Below are positions 52,244 through 62,589 of a stretch of DNA of 64,000 nucleotides, one piece after another. Source of the stretch: Bog-105 sp965277435 (lineage in GTDB: Bacteria > Acidobacteriota > Terriglobia > Bryobacterales > Bryobacteraceae); the NCBI GenBank assembly GCA_965277435.1, contig OZ255821.1:3596001-3660000 (forward strand), read 5' to 3'. Below the pieces are notes generated by a model that worked only from the letters and a program-made list of their open reading frames with translations, was not told the origin of the DNA and ran no database searches. Each line of letters starts with the position of its first letter. Within the stretch, counting starts at the first letter, position 1. The position numbers and the translations under genes were made by a program.

Positions 52244-53630
52244 GAGTTTTATGTAAGTCGCTGTTCTCCGGGAGTGTTCCTTTCTTTGATAGTAGGTGTT
52301 CTTCTTCCTAGTTTGCTGATAAAGGCCGGAGCGCCGGAGGCGCGGAGGGCTTTATCAGCGGCCGACCCTCGCCGCAGCGGCTTCGATGCGGTCGCCCCAA
52401 AGCAACAAGAAATGATTCAACGAGGTGCGCCAGTTCGGGGCGGCGCGCCAGCGCTGCGCGATATTGCGCAACGCTAGATACAGCAGCTTCAGCGCGGACT
52501 CTTCGTTCGGGAACGACGCCTGCGTCTTGATCACTTTGCGCAGCGTCATATGCAGCGACTCGACCCACGTTCGTGGTGTAGATGGCCCGCCGTATCTCTT
52601 CCGGGTACGCAAACTGAGGGCTGATGCCGGTCCACTGCCGCCGCCAGAGCTTCCCGATGACCGCATACTTGCTGTTCCAGCGCTGCTCAAAGCTTTCGAG
52701 CGCCGCCATGCCGGCCTCCTCGCTCGGAGCGTGGTAAATGCCGCGCCGGTCCTCGGCCACGGCCTTCTCCTTCCAGTTCACGTACGCCACACTGTTCCGC
52801 ACCATGTGCACAATGCAAAGCTGCACTTCCGTGCGTGGATACACGGTCGAGATCGCTTCGGGAAAGCCTTTCAAACCGTCCACACAGGCGATCAGGATAT
52901 CCGCCACGCCGCGGTCGCGAATCTCGGTCAGGATCTGCAGCCAGAGCTTGGCCTCTTCCGTTGCGCTGGTCCATAAGCCCAACACTTCTTTCGAGCCTTC
53001 GTGCGTAATGCCGATGGCCACAAACACGGCCCGATTCTCCACCCATCCTTCGTGCCGCATCTTGACCACCAACGCGTCCAGATACACGATCATGTAGAGC
53101 GGCTCCAGCGGGCCGGCTTTGCCACGCGCGCACATCCTCCATCACCGCTTCGGTGACCTGGCTAATCAGTGTCGCGCTCACCTCCACGCCGTACATCTCG
53201 TGCAGATGCCCTTCGATGTCGCGCGTCGACATGCCACGGGCGTACATCGAAATGATCTTGTCGTCGAAGCCCGTCCAGCGCCGTTCGTGCTTAGGCAGGA
53301 TCTGTGGCTCGAAGCTCCCGTTGCGATCGCGTGGCACCGCAATGTCGAGCGTCCCGAAGTCGCACCCTTCTCCGGCTCTTGCCGTTGCGGTTGTTGCCTC
53401 TGCCGCGCCTTTCAGGCTGGCCATTCTCATAGCCGAGATTATGACTCAATTCGCGTTCATGGCCCGTTCCAGCAGTGCTTTGGTCAGCTGCTTCAGTAAT
53501 CCGTTCGGCCCGGCGATCTGCTCGGTCGTCTTGCCCGCAGCAGTTCGTCCAACGCTGCATTCAACCCTACGTTCTCTTCGTCCATCGCTCTCCTCTATTC
53601 TCGGAGAACGCTTCTTACACAAAATGTTTT
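52244..53630 (-). mobile_element. IS256-family element, copy 2, with terminal inverted repeats
   Basis: TTTTATGTAAG and GTTCTCCG near the left end (52247-52270) match, in reverse complement, CGGAGAAC and CTTACACAAAA near the right end (53602-53624). These flank the transposase relic and are probably the IS ends; the exact edges and any target duplication were not resolved. The whole is about 1.39 kb, a usual IS256 size. Confidence 0.65.
52355..53585 (-). pseudogene. IS256-family transposase, copy 2, frameshifted
   Basis: Pieces in several frames make a mutator-type transposase. The start (53585) reads MDEENVGLNAALDELL, followed in another frame by ELSHNLGYENGQPERRGRGN, then FDDKIISMYARGMSTRDIEGHL. 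Next comes YLDALVVKMRHEG (first Asp) with ITHEGSKEVLGLW and ACVDGLKGFPEAI (second Asp), and finally ESLHMTLRKVIKTQASFPN with the C terminus. This belongs to a different IS256 branch than the 42-kb copy. Several single-base shifts split it, so as sequenced it would not be made. Confidence 0.75.
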
Positions 53631-53741
53631 ATACCCTCCTGGCCTCCCTTAGGTTGTGTTCTCAACGGCTCTATCCTGTAGACCGTTGGCTTCTATCTTT
53701 TTCCGCTCCTCAAGCGCTTAACGGAGATCGCGAGATTAGGG

Positions 53742-56700
53742 TTAGTTCGCGACGCTAAAACTCTTTTCTGCTGTATACTGTCTGCCATCAGCGGCGAATG
53801 CCCGTATCGCTAAGGAGTGCGTTCCGTTTCCAAACAGAAGCGTCTCTAGAAGGTAGTTCCAGCCGACATTTGGGCATCCCCCGGCGACCGGCATGCGAGC
53901 ACACACATCGGTCCGCTGGCCACCATAAGTGGCCACTCCGTTAAGAACTGAATCGACAAGAACCTCTACGGAAACGATATCGGCCCCATTTAAATCGATC
54001 GCCCAGCCGCCGATAGCTTCATCACCCGTCAGAACGGAGCTTGCATCGGGTGTATCAATGCTGATGCGGATCGGATTGGAGGTAGCATTGTGTGTCTCGA
54101 AATCGCTCGTGAACGTCGAGGTGCGTCCTCCTGCTGTCGACGCTGTAATAGAAAGAACGTGAGGACCGTCACTAACTAGAGTGGAGTCGAACATGAAATT
54201 CCAACCGACATTCGGGCAACCAGCGGCACCGACAAAGATTCCGCAAACGTCGGCTCTCAATGCGCCGTAGCCTGCTGATCCAAACAGGACGCCATCGATT
54301 GCGACCTTCACTGCGGAGATGGAGTCAAATTGATCGATGACCCACCCTCCAACCGCGACGGGGCCATGAAGTCCTGATTGTGCCGTCCGAAAATGAATCG
54401 AAGCGCGCATAGGATTCGAAGAAGTCCAGTTCGCCACAGTAAAGAGTTCGCTTTGCCGGGTTGGCGCCATGCCAGCAGTGCCTAATGTCACGGTATGTAT
54501 TCCATTTGCTAATTTTGTTGTGTCGACATCGTAAGTCCATCCCACATCGGGGCATTCCGGGTTGTGGGCAAAGACTTGGCAGACATCGGGCCGCCCAAGT
54601 CCGTAGGTGGGTGCAGTTTGGGAAGTCACGCCGTCGAGAGCAATACTTAAGTCCGCTAGAGCTCCGCTGGCATCCAGAGCCCAGCCTCCAAAAGTCGCCA
54701 ACCCAGACAGAAGCGGATTTCCGCCGCCTGGTGTGTCGAAGAAGAGAACTGCTTGCGCGTTCGAGATCTCATTTGAGACACCAAAGAAGCGATTCAAAAC
54801 CGTGCGTTCGCCGTTGCCAGCGTACGCAATCACATTCAGGATATGTCCACCGTTCGTTAGTTGGCTGGTGTCGACCAAAATGCTCCAGCCCACGTTGGGA
54901 CAACCAGGGCGGCCATCATCATACACACTGCAAACATCAGTACGCACACCGCCATAGGGAGCATCGCCGATCGGGATGCCGTCAATCTGGACGACAACTC
55001 TGCTGATGGAAGTCGTTTGGGCGATCGCCCAACCACCGACTACTACCACACCCCTTAGTGGGGCTCCATTCCCCGCAGGCCGATCGACGTCCAGAGTAAT
55101 CCTGTTCTCAGGGGCATTCGCCACAGTGAAGGTGCTCGCAGCGGTCAAAAATTCGCCACCGACACTCGACGCAGTCACAGCAAGGGTGTGAACACCTTCG
55201 GAAAGCCGAGTAGTGTCGAGCGCATAATTCCACCCTACATTCGGACACCCCGCGCGCCCCGGAAACGCACTGCAAACATCCGTACGCAAACCACCGTAGA
55301 GAGGCGTACCGTACTGTATGCCATCGATCGAAAGGTTCAGCTGTGCTATCGGAGATGAATCATCCAGAGCCCAGCCGCCGAATGTAGCGATACCGGCGAA
55401 AGGCTCGCTCTCCGGACCGGGACGGTCGATGGTGACTCTCATCGGATTGTCGGTAGTCCAGTTTCGGACGTTGAAGGTGGCCGAGGAGGTGTAAACCTGA
55501 CCAATTGACGAAATGGCAGTAACGCTGAAGGTGTGAGGCCCATTTGGCAACTGAGAGGTGTCGAGGGTGAAATTCCAGCCCACATCGGGGCAGTCCGCAC
55601 TCGCGTACAGCTTGCAAACGTCAGGACGGCTGAGGCCAGAAACAGGTGCCCCGTAGGGTAGAGTATCGATCGATACGGTTAACGAGGAGAGGCGCGCGGT
55701 GTTCGCCAGAGCCCAGCCTGAAAATGTGGTTCGACCAATGAACGCAGAATTGAGGGGCGAAGGAGTATCGATCCCTACTTCGATCCGTCGCACCACCGGC
55801 TTGAAGCTATTCCATTGTGTCACCAGGTTATACACGTTAATTGAGCCGAGGCCAGTCACAAGATCAAAGCCAACCCCAGCCTGGAAATGAGCCGTGCTCG
55901 TCCCATAACCAGCTTCTCCCGGAACTGAGTTATTACCGCTCGAGATGTCGTTGAAGATACAAGTCGGGGCGGGGGCGGACGAATCGCAAGAGGCAAGGGA
56001 CTCGCTCGCAGCGAGTCCGTACAGAGTTTCACCAGCTTGCCCCTGCCGAGAACCGTTAGCTTCGACAATCAGAGCTACGATGCCTGCAAAAGCTGGCGTG
56101 GGGGCGCTAGTTCCGCTGACCCCGGCGAAAGAAACATCCCCAGCATGGGCGCTACATGAGCCTTCAAGGCAGATGAGATAAGGATAAGCGCTCGACGCGT
56201 CGAAGGAAAGATCCGGTATGTCGCGCGCCCCGTCGTTTGGGATTCCAGCAACGCCCGACTGCCAACGCGGCTTACTATTGAAAATACTTGCTCCACCGCC
56301 TCCCGCCAGGATACTTGGATTCGCACCGTCGCATGCGGAAGCAATACAGCTCTCATTCCAGGCAACCTCAGGGATGTAAGAAAGAGCAGAGGCGAAATCG
56401 GTACCGTTGTTATCACTCCAAAACGAGCCGCCGTTCTCATTGAAATCGGTACCGCCGATTGCGATATTGTATGGAGTGGCGGCGAGAACATTAACAGATA
56501 ATGGCCCGCTCGCCACAGTTTCAAGCGTAGGATCGTCGCAACCTTCCGCGCCCGAATCGCCCGAAGCGACGGTGTAGGTAATGCCTTCAGCTGCCGCCTG
56601 TCGAGCTAATGCCAGGTAAAATGCGCCTTCCGCTTGGGTATAGTTTGCTTCGCACGCGCCATAACTCTCCGTCATGACGTCCGCCAGACTATTGTCGACG

Positions 56701-57686
56701 ATATAAAACTCTGAAAGGTCCACACCGTCCGTGGAGTTGGTAGATGCGGATACAACGATGTTGACGGTCGCTGCAGGCGCTAAGGCCCCAGACCACGATG
56801 AATCTAATATCGACTCCGCTTCGTCGCGGCCCCCCAAATTTCCTGGATCTGGTCCATTTACAATGACTTTGGGCGGATTGCTTGGAAGAGTAAACGAGTT
56901 TCTGAAGTCGATCACGTCTTGCAAATTGATGTTGCTTCTAGCTACAACCGCGATGGTGGTGCCGGCACCGTCGATACCGTTTGCATGAAGCGGTGAGACG
57001 TTGTAAATCGTTGAGAAATCGCCCGGTGCGATAGCCCGCGATCCATCGCCAGCGTTGAAGAGCGTATGCCGTGTCGATTGGCTAGCTGTACGAACATCCT
57101 TTCGTACAGCTACCAACTGGGGCGCTTTTCGAAAATTATGCATGGTGGCGATCCCCGATATCACTGGCGCCAAGGCGGCTGGAACAGCCGGATCGGATGC
57201 GTTCGCAAGATATCGGGTTCCCGCAATCTCGTATTGATGAATTTCAGTGCGGAATGTACTGCGCACCTGTTCAGCCGTGCCTGAGAACTCTATGATGGTT
57301 CGCCCGTTCCCGATGCGATCAATCCCGAAGCCGTGGGCCTCCAACCAATTGCGAACACGCGCTATCTCGGCTCGTTCGACGCCAAAGCGATCGCCGAGTT
57401 GCTGGGGGGTCAGCCAGCGGTGATATTGCTGGGAGTTTTTGTCCTGCTGTAATCTCAGCAGTTCATTAAGAGCCTGACGACGTGCGGCGCTCGGAGTAAG
57501 CACCATCAGCATGTGGTCTAAATGGACCTTATCCGGCGCTAAGCCGATGTCAAATTGGGCTCTCGCTAGAGGATGAGTGTTGCCGGAAAGCCTTGAAAGC
57601 CGGGTGTCATCGATTAGAGTAGAGCCCCCAACTATCGTGATCTGTGCATCGCCGATGAAGCGCAGCAATAACAAGCCCGCCATCAC
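53742..57686 (-). CDS. Secreted S53 (sedolisin/kumamolisin) peptidase with six C-terminal repeats
   Basis: The 1314-residue protein starts with a short hydrophobic segment, probably a signal peptide, followed by a pro-kumamolisin propeptide (about 35-185, with WLTPQQLGDRFGV). The S53 catalytic domain has Glu291 and Asp295 in DEAESILDSSW, Asp377 in VASGDSGAEGC, and Ser527 in SGTSAPTP, the full Ser-Glu-Asp set of acid-acting sedolisins. A calcium-site region follows (IFNDISSGNN, GFDLVTGLGS). From about residue 632 there are six repeats of roughly 105-115 residues, each with GWA(L/I)D, an RTDVC cysteine and CPNVGWNY. The GTG at 57686 is the only plausible start. The enzyme probably degrades proteins outside the cell in acid soil. 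Confidence 0.85.
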   Translation of the reverse strand: MMAGLLLLRFIGDAQITIVGGSTLIDDTRLSRLSGNTHPLARAQFDIGLAPDKVHLDHMLMVLTPSAARRQALNELLRLQQDKNSQQYHRWLTPQQLGDRFGVERAEIARVRNWLEAHGFGIDRIGNGRTIIEFSGTAEQVRSTFRTEIHQYEIAGTRYLANASDPAVPAALAPVISGIATMHNFRKAPQLVAVRKDVRTASQSTRHTLFNAGDGSRAIAPGDFSTIYNVSPLHANGIDGAGTTIAVVARSNINLQDVIDFRNSFTLPSNPPKVIVNGPDPGNLGGRDEAESILDSSWSGALAPAATVNIVVSASTNSTDGVDLSEFYIVDNSLADVMTESYGACEANYTQAEGAFYLALARQAAAEGITYTVASGDSGAEGCDDPTLETVASGPLSVNVLAATPYNIAIGGTDFNENGGSFWSDNNGTDFASALSYIPEVAWNESCIASACDGANPSILAGGGGASIFNSKPRWQSGVAGIPNDGARDIPDLSFDASSAYPYLICLEGSCSAHAGDVSFAGVSGTSAPTPAFAGIVALIVEANGSRQGQAGETLYGLAASESLASCDSSAPAPTCIFNDISSGNNSVPGEAGYGTSTAHFQAGVGFDLVTGLGSINVYNLVTQWNSFKPVVRRIEVGIDTPSPLNSAFIGRTTFSGWALANTARLSSLTVSIDTLPYGAPVSGLSRPDVCKLYASADCPDVGWNFTLDTSQLPNGPHTFSVTAISSIGQVYTSSATFNVRNWTTDNPMRVTIDRPGPESEPFAGIATFGGWALDDSSPIAQLNLSIDGIQYGTPLYGGLRTDVCSAFPGRAGCPNVGWNYALDTTRLSEGVHTLAVTASSVGGEFLTAASTFTVANAPENRITLDVDRPAGNGAPLRGVVVVGGWAIAQTTSISRVVVQIDGIPIGDAPYGGVRTDVCSVYDDGRPGCPNVGWSILVDTSQLTNGGHILNVIAYAGNGERTVLNRFFGVSNEISNAQAVLFFDTPGGGNPLLSGLATFGGWALDASGALADLSIALDGVTSQTAPTYGLGRPDVCQVFAHNPECPDVGWTYDVDTTKLANGIHTVTLGTAGMAPTRQSELFTVANWTSSNPMRASIHFRTAQSGLHGPVAVGGWVIDQFDSISAVKVAIDGVLFGSAGYGALRADVCGIFVGAAGCPNVGWNFMFDSTLVSDGPHVLSITASTAGGRTSTFTSDFETHNATSNPIRISIDTPDASSVLTGDEAIGGWAIDLNGADIVSVEVLVDSVLNGVATYGGQRTDVCARMPVAGGCPNVGWNYLLETLLFGNGTHSLAIRAFAADGRQYTAEKSFSVAN

Positions 57687-58168
57687 CGGCCATAATTGTC
57701 TAAAGATGAAACCTCTTGCATTGCGGTTCTGTCGCGAACACTATTCGAACATAATTGTGCCAAGCTTTTCAAGGATTCTTTTATATTGTTAACGCAGAAT
57801 AGAAGAACATGTTCTCAGTAAAGTAAAAAACGCCCAATTTTGAGCGGAAGCCGAAGAGTTCAGGTTTGAAGCGTAGTTGATTCTTGGCGGCCCGCGCCCA
57901 AAGAGGCCGCCAGCGAGACGCACGGCAAATATTTTTGGCCCTTCTTGCGCTTCTTCCGCCCTGCGGCTCATTAATCCAGCCTGGACATACCACCGGCAAT
58001 CCCGCCCTCCCCGAAAATACAATCCCGGCTCACAGTTTCCGAAGCCGATCCCTTGTCAGTTCAAGTCACTTCCTCGCTCAGGCGCAGAAGTGAACTTCGG
58101 AACCAGATAAGTCCGATTCGCCTGCCCTTCGTCTATAAGGAGGCATCAGAGCCGCCGATAGTAAGCAT
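57687..58168. other. Upstream region of the sedolisin gene, no other gene recognised
   Basis: About 480 bases. The first 100 are AT-richer and may hold the promoter of the sedolisin gene. The remainder has only overlapping short frames on both strands. Confidence 0.45.
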
Positions 58169-58447
58169 ATGATCAATAACTTAGGAAAGACTAAAGTAGA
58201 AATTACAACTCGCGGGTGGCTATACCTGGCTGACCAAAGCTATCAGAAAGCTCTGTCCGCTGCTGATCCCAGCAAAGAGGAGAGTTTTCAACATGACACG
58301 CAACACCTAATCTCCATGGCTCTCGAATCGCTAAAGACCAACGCGAGCCGTTCAACCAAATCTGCGCAGAATCTTTCGTCGAAGGTCATTTTCTGCAAAT
58401 CAGCCGACAAAGTCGACATTCTCTACACCCAAGGCACCGGCAATTAG
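58169..58447 (+). CDS. Hypothetical small protein (92 aa)
   Basis: ATG at 58169 opens a frame with ITTRGWLYLADQSYQKALSA and SMALESLKTNASRSTKSAQN, soluble and without recognised motifs. No clear ribosome-binding site precedes it. Its 3' end overlaps the methyltransferase relic on the other strand by 48 bases. It may be real cargo or chance. Confidence 0.3.
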   Translation: MINNLGKTKVEITTRGWLYLADQSYQKALSAADPSKEESFQHDTQHLISMALESLKTNASRSTKSAQNLSSKVIFCKSADKVDILYTQGTGN

Positions 58448-58765
58448 CCGCGCAGCAGCCAAGCTCTCCGAGCGCATTTCAATACCGCGCACGAATGCAA
58501 AATGCTTCGCCAATTCAAGCGAGAAATATCCTTCGTGAGAAGCAAAATCGATTGCGGTCAAGACCGCCGAATTCTCCACAAACTCCTCGATCACTCGGAG
58601 CACGTGACGATGACGGGTGTAATGCACCGGTCGCCATTCCTCAGGCAGGTGTGTCAGAGTATGAGTGCCATCCGGCAGCTCAAATTCATAAAACCAAGTA
58701 CGCGCTTTGATTTCCCGGAGCTTTGCAGCATCGATCTGCCCCATCGGCCCCTTTTTGCTTTCCAC
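58400..58765 (-). pseudogene. SAM methyltransferase, N-terminal part only
   Basis: The 121-codon frame begins with DAAKLREIKARTWFYEFELP and has LTAIDFASHEGYFSLELAKHF, the SAM-binding loop of class I methyltransferases, and RGIEMRSESLAAARLI. It stops at GVENVDFVG, before the catalytic half, through a TGA. Downstream frames do not continue the domain clearly. So it is a truncated methyltransferase, resembling enzymes of the DUF1698/natural-product type. Second of four methyltransferase genes in the island. Confidence 0.55.
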
Positions 58766-59217
58766 TTTTCAATAGTAGCCAAATCAATCAAGGTCCGATC
58801 AAACGAGCTGAGGTTCGATAGCCTCTATTATCCGTGTATTGGCCGAGTAAATACCATCCAGACGACGACTGCGTAGGATCCCGGCCTGACGGCGCAACGC
58901 TCTTGGTCAAAACGATCAGTCATCACGGCCAGCAAGCCGCAGAAATCGATTTTTTAAAGCTGCTTGAGACAGATCGAAGATCTGGGGAGGTCGCGGGCGG
59001 AGACAGCCAGTCCGTTCTCTGCCGGAAAATCCACAAGGAAGGGCTCAGGGGCAGCCGTCTACCACCCTTCAGATGACGAACCTTGCCGGCGTGAGCCGGG
59101 CCAATGCGAGTTGTTTGCCTCTGCACAAACGAAGAGTCCACGACGGTGCAAGTATTCCAGGCCCCCGGTGTTTACAGAACACCTCGACTTCCCAGTCAAG
59201 CTGACCGATAAGGATAT
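58766..59217. other. Intergenic stretch, no gene recognised
   Basis: About 450 bases between the methyltransferase relic and the secreted protein gene, with only short shadow frames. Confidence 0.5.
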
Positions 59218-59868
59218 ATGTGCGCTGCAACCTTTATGATTATTTTACTTGCCTTCCAAACTTCATTCGTGTTGGCGCTGGACGGGCCTGTTCTTGGACA
59301 TCGCATCGGCGAGACCATAATAGACTTCTTGGAGCGCGAAGGCGGGGAATCACACCTTGGATCCTGCCGTATCGTGACCAATCGGCGCCCCTCGAAGAGA
59401 CTCTCACAAGATTATAAAGACTGTCAAGAATTGATCTCCGCTGTTGATAAGGGGACTCGATTTCAAATGCGGTTTGATGGAGGATCTGAACGACTCACCA
59501 AAGGTGCCCGAGAGGTCGCCACTTTTGAGCGTTGCCAACTCGTGAAGATGATAATCCGGATTCATGCAGGTCAATCGATATCTGGTTTGGGACCTGACAA
59601 ACGGATTACCTTCCAACGAATATTTAGGAGTCTAAAGTCCAGATTTGGCGATCCACAGATGCCAGATTCGTTCGCAAACGATATGACTCTCGTGACGCAG
59701 CCGAAAGAGCGAATCGCCGAATGGAGCTTGCCGAATGTACACGTAAGCCTATGCGGCTTCGAATTCAGAGACGGCGAAATACAACAGATTGTGATTTCCT
59801 TGTGGAGTGCTGACGAGTACGATAGATTGACCGGGCACTCGGCAGCCCAAATTGATTTACTCCAGTAG
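59218..59868 (+). CDS. Hypothetical secreted protein (216 aa)
   Basis: ATG 59218 follows AAGG at 59210. A signal peptide is evident (FMIILLAFQTSFVLALDG, residues 6-23). The mature part has four or so cysteines (GSCRIVT, KDCQELI, FERCQLVK, LCGFEF), which may form disulfides, and a SKLKSRFGDPQM-like helix. No family recognised. It has no close neighbours on the same strand. GC content is lower than in core genes, in keeping with island DNA. Confidence 0.55.
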   Translation: MCAATFMIILLAFQTSFVLALDGPVLGHRIGETIIDFLEREGGESHLGSCRIVTNRRPSKRLSQDYKDCQELISAVDKGTRFQMRFDGGSERLTKGAREVATFERCQLVKMIIRIHAGQSISGLGPDKRITFQRIFRSLKSRFGDPQMPDSFANDMTLVTQPKERIAEWSLPNVHVSLCGFEFRDGEIQQIVISLWSADEYDRLTGHSAAQIDLLQ

Positions 59869-60079
59869 TCGCAAACACATCGAAGATCCTCGGCTGTTCG
59901 ATCTCGGCCAACCACATCGCCGCTCGCAGGGAAAGATCATTCAGACAAACTTAACTTCGAGGTAACTGCTCGCAGATGTGCGGTTATGAGTTCACGAACA
60001 TGAGTGTGCGCTGGAGTACCGTGACATATCGGCTGGACCCATTTTGCGTTCGAGTTCGGCCTGCCCTCGAACTGCCCGT

Positions 60080-60196
60080 TTACACATGAAGATGATTGGG
60101 GTTGGCCTCCAGTTCCCGCGCTATGTGCGCAACTGAAGATCCGGATTGCAGCCGCCTAACGTCTGCCACCTTGAACTCGCGCGCGAACTTCCGCCT
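60080..60196 (-). pseudogene. IS3-family OrfA fragment
   Basis: RRKFAREFKVADVRRLQSGS and SVAHIARELEANPNHLH match the helix-turn-helix start of an IS3-type OrfA. Only about 38 codons remain, ending at a stop. Confidence 0.5.
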
Positions 60197-60229
60197 GGTA
60201 CTCGATACCAAGAGCTTGCCGAAAGATCC

Positions 60230-61250
60230 AGAGATCTTCCAGAAGAACTGGTCGATGTCACCGCCCAAATCGATAAAACACAGCGGCTGTTGCGACAGTT
60301 GCTGACCTCTAAGAGCAGCAGCAATGACAATAAGCCGCGCGGACGGCAGGCGCTGCCGCGGCATTTGAAGCGCGAACGCGTTGGGGTACGGTCGGCCGGA
60401 AGCCGATAGGCACTGCGGCGCATGCGATCAGACGCTGCGGCCATCTTGGCGAGGAAGTCAGCGAACGCTACGAATACATTCCTTTGCAGATGGGTAGTGA
60501 TTGAAAAATCTTGCAATAAGTACGCTTGTGCCTGAAAGACTCGAACAGCAACCAACCCGGCGCAACCGATCGAAAAGAGCACGCACACGCAGATCGGTAG
60601 GTTCTGGCCGTATGTCGGCGACCGGGAACATCCAGCGCTGATTTACGATTACACGCTTACGCGATAACGGGCCGGGCCGGAGAGATTCCTCGGTAAGTAC
60701 AAAGGCTATTTGCAACTGGATGCTCATCCCGGCTAACGACAAGTTTTTCCTAAAGCCGGGGCGCTAACTTGTCCAGGTCGCTTGTTGGGCTTACGGAAGG
60801 CGGCGGCGTGTAAGCAGCACGGGCCACCGCTGCAGTGCACATGAGTTCCGTACTTGGTCTATATCGGTCAACTGTGTGCGGTGGAGAAGAGCGCGCGCAA
60901 ATCCGGTGACGACTTGCGCTTACTGAGGCAAGAGGTGGCTCGTCCGGTGGCCACAAAAATTGGCAGCACTACCTGGAAGACGGCGACCTGACTATTGATA
61001 ATACGCGGACGGAGTTTCGCTGCAACCGGACGGAGCGTTCGCTGCGCGGCATCGCCGGAGGACGCCAAAACTGGACGTTTTTTAAGCAGTGATCGCAGCG
61101 GAAAAACCATGGCCGTTCTGCGAAGCTTCGTCAGATCTTGCGAATCGAACAAAGTCGATCCGCTGCCTGGTTCCGCGACGGGCTCGCCGCATCTGGTCCC
61201 GCTCGATTCAAAAGCTCGATGAACTGCTGCCGCATAATTGGCCCCTGCCC
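60230..61250 (+). pseudogene. IS66-family TnpC transposase, heavily decayed
   Basis: Scattered pieces in all three frames match IS66 TnpC in order. They are DLPEELVDVTAQIDKTQRLL, RCEYIPLQMGSD, YVGDREHPALIYDYT-like and GRAGPERFLGKYKGYLQLDA pieces, and YLEDGDLTIDNTRTEF followed by RSLRGIAGGRQNWTFF near 60970-61080. The last is the family's catalytic Glu region. Many stops and shifts separate them, so this is real decay. TnpA and TnpB were not seen. Confidence 0.6.
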
Positions 61251-61441
61251 CGCACACCGCCTAATACCTCCTGACAACAGAACCCCTGGTGACTTTCCCA
61301 GGTGTTCATGTGACGCTTACGTATTTTGTCTCTTGCGCCGGTCTGCACTCTTGCCACACACAGCCCCTATTGCAAAACTTATGATCGATTCGGCAAGAAT
61401 AAGCTTTCCGCTTCCTTCTCATTGATTGGTCGGGAGTTCTT

Positions 61442-62269
61442 TTAGTCAACTTGCCAGTAAACTCCCGTCCAATCAATTGGAACGATCGGAGCCGAAATTC
61501 CAACGCTTTTCCGAAAGTCGGCTACTGCTGCCCGGCACACCGCTATAGCACCGTAATCATCAATGACGACATACCCCCCTGACGAGACCTTCGGATAAAG
61601 ATTCTCCAGGGCGTCCCTCGTGCTCTCGTACATGTCTCCATCTAGGCGTAAGAGAGCAATCTGGCCTACGTCCGCCGTTGGTAGGGTATCTTTGAACCAA
61701 CCGGGAACAAACTTTACTCGCTCACTTAACAAGCCAAATTGCTTAAAATTCTCTCTTACCTGCCTCAATGGCACGCCAAGATAATCCGAGAACATACTCA
61801 AGTCGATGTCGTCCTTATCCTTTGGCTTTGGTAGTCCTTGAAAAGAATCGTATAGCCAGACACAGCGCTCACTTTGCCCTGAAGCAACCAAAACGCCTCG
61901 CATGAAAATCGACGCTCCCCCTCTCCAAACTCCGCACTCCACTACATCACCTGGAACCCCGTGATCAACGATCGCCGAAAGCATAAGGCTTTGCAGAGAA
62001 TCCAATCGCTTTACGCCCACCATCGTCATGGCTTCGACCGGCCAGTCACGGCCTTCATGACGTCGCTCGTGAGAATAACTCAGCTGAAGTGATGCATCTG
62101 GGCCGTCGTTATCGTACCGTTTGTCTGGAAACAGGGTGCGCGTAAGACATCGCTTGAGGAGATCCAAGTACAGGGAATCCATTTCGATCAATTGCAGCTT
62201 ATCGAATTCAGACGCAGAGATTGCGGGACGCCAGAAAATCACCTTATGCAGTTCAGACGAACCCTCCAT
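61442..62269 (-). CDS. TylF/MycF-type macrocin O-methyltransferase homologue
   Basis: The 275-residue protein matches the TylF family of metal- and SAM-dependent sugar O-methyltransferases. RLDSLQSLMLSAIVDHGVPG leads to GDVVECGVWRGGASIFMRG (SAM loop). CVWLYDSFQGLPKPKDKD and ALLRLDGDMYESTRDALENL (metal-binding Asp pair) follow, then GGYVVIDDYGAI. Such enzymes methylate deoxysugars in antibiotics or surface glycans. The start may be ATG at residue 30 (MDSLYLDLL). No sugar-nucleotide or PKS genes lie beside it; IS66 remains precede it. Confidence 0.85.
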   Translation of the reverse strand: MEGSSELHKVIFWRPAISASEFDKLQLIEMDSLYLDLLKRCLTRTLFPDKRYDNDGPDASLQLSYSHERRHEGRDWPVEAMTMVGVKRLDSLQSLMLSAIVDHGVPGDVVECGVWRGGASIFMRGVLVASGQSERCVWLYDSFQGLPKPKDKDDIDLSMFSDYLGVPLRQVRENFKQFGLLSERVKFVPGWFKDTLPTADVGQIALLRLDGDMYESTRDALENLYPKVSSGGYVVIDDYGAIAVCRAAVADFRKSVGISAPIVPIDWTGVYWQVD

Positions 62270-62589
62270 CGCTGCAAAGAACTCGTCTCAAATAAATTCC
62301 CGATTGACCTGCCCAAAATTTTGTACACTGTGTAGAACAGCGTAACAAACAGAAGGCATTTAATCCAGAAATAAAGCGTGTCAGCCTGCTCTAAGCGCCT
62401 TTGAAGGCGTTGGTCGCAGCGTTAAGTGTGATGTGGAAGAGAGCTTTTTTGGCTGCGAACGGAAGAAGAGTGGATTACACTTCAATTGGCTTGACGCGCG
62501 CGATTGAGGTAAGAAGACTAACTTAACAGAATTGCCGGCTTACGATTCGCGCATTTTGAACTTACCTTTCGGGTGAGGGGGATAAGACT
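62270..62589. other. Intergenic stretch between two divergent methyltransferase genes
   Basis: About 320 bases, with no recognised gene. Transcription starts for both neighbours probably lie here. Confidence 0.5.
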
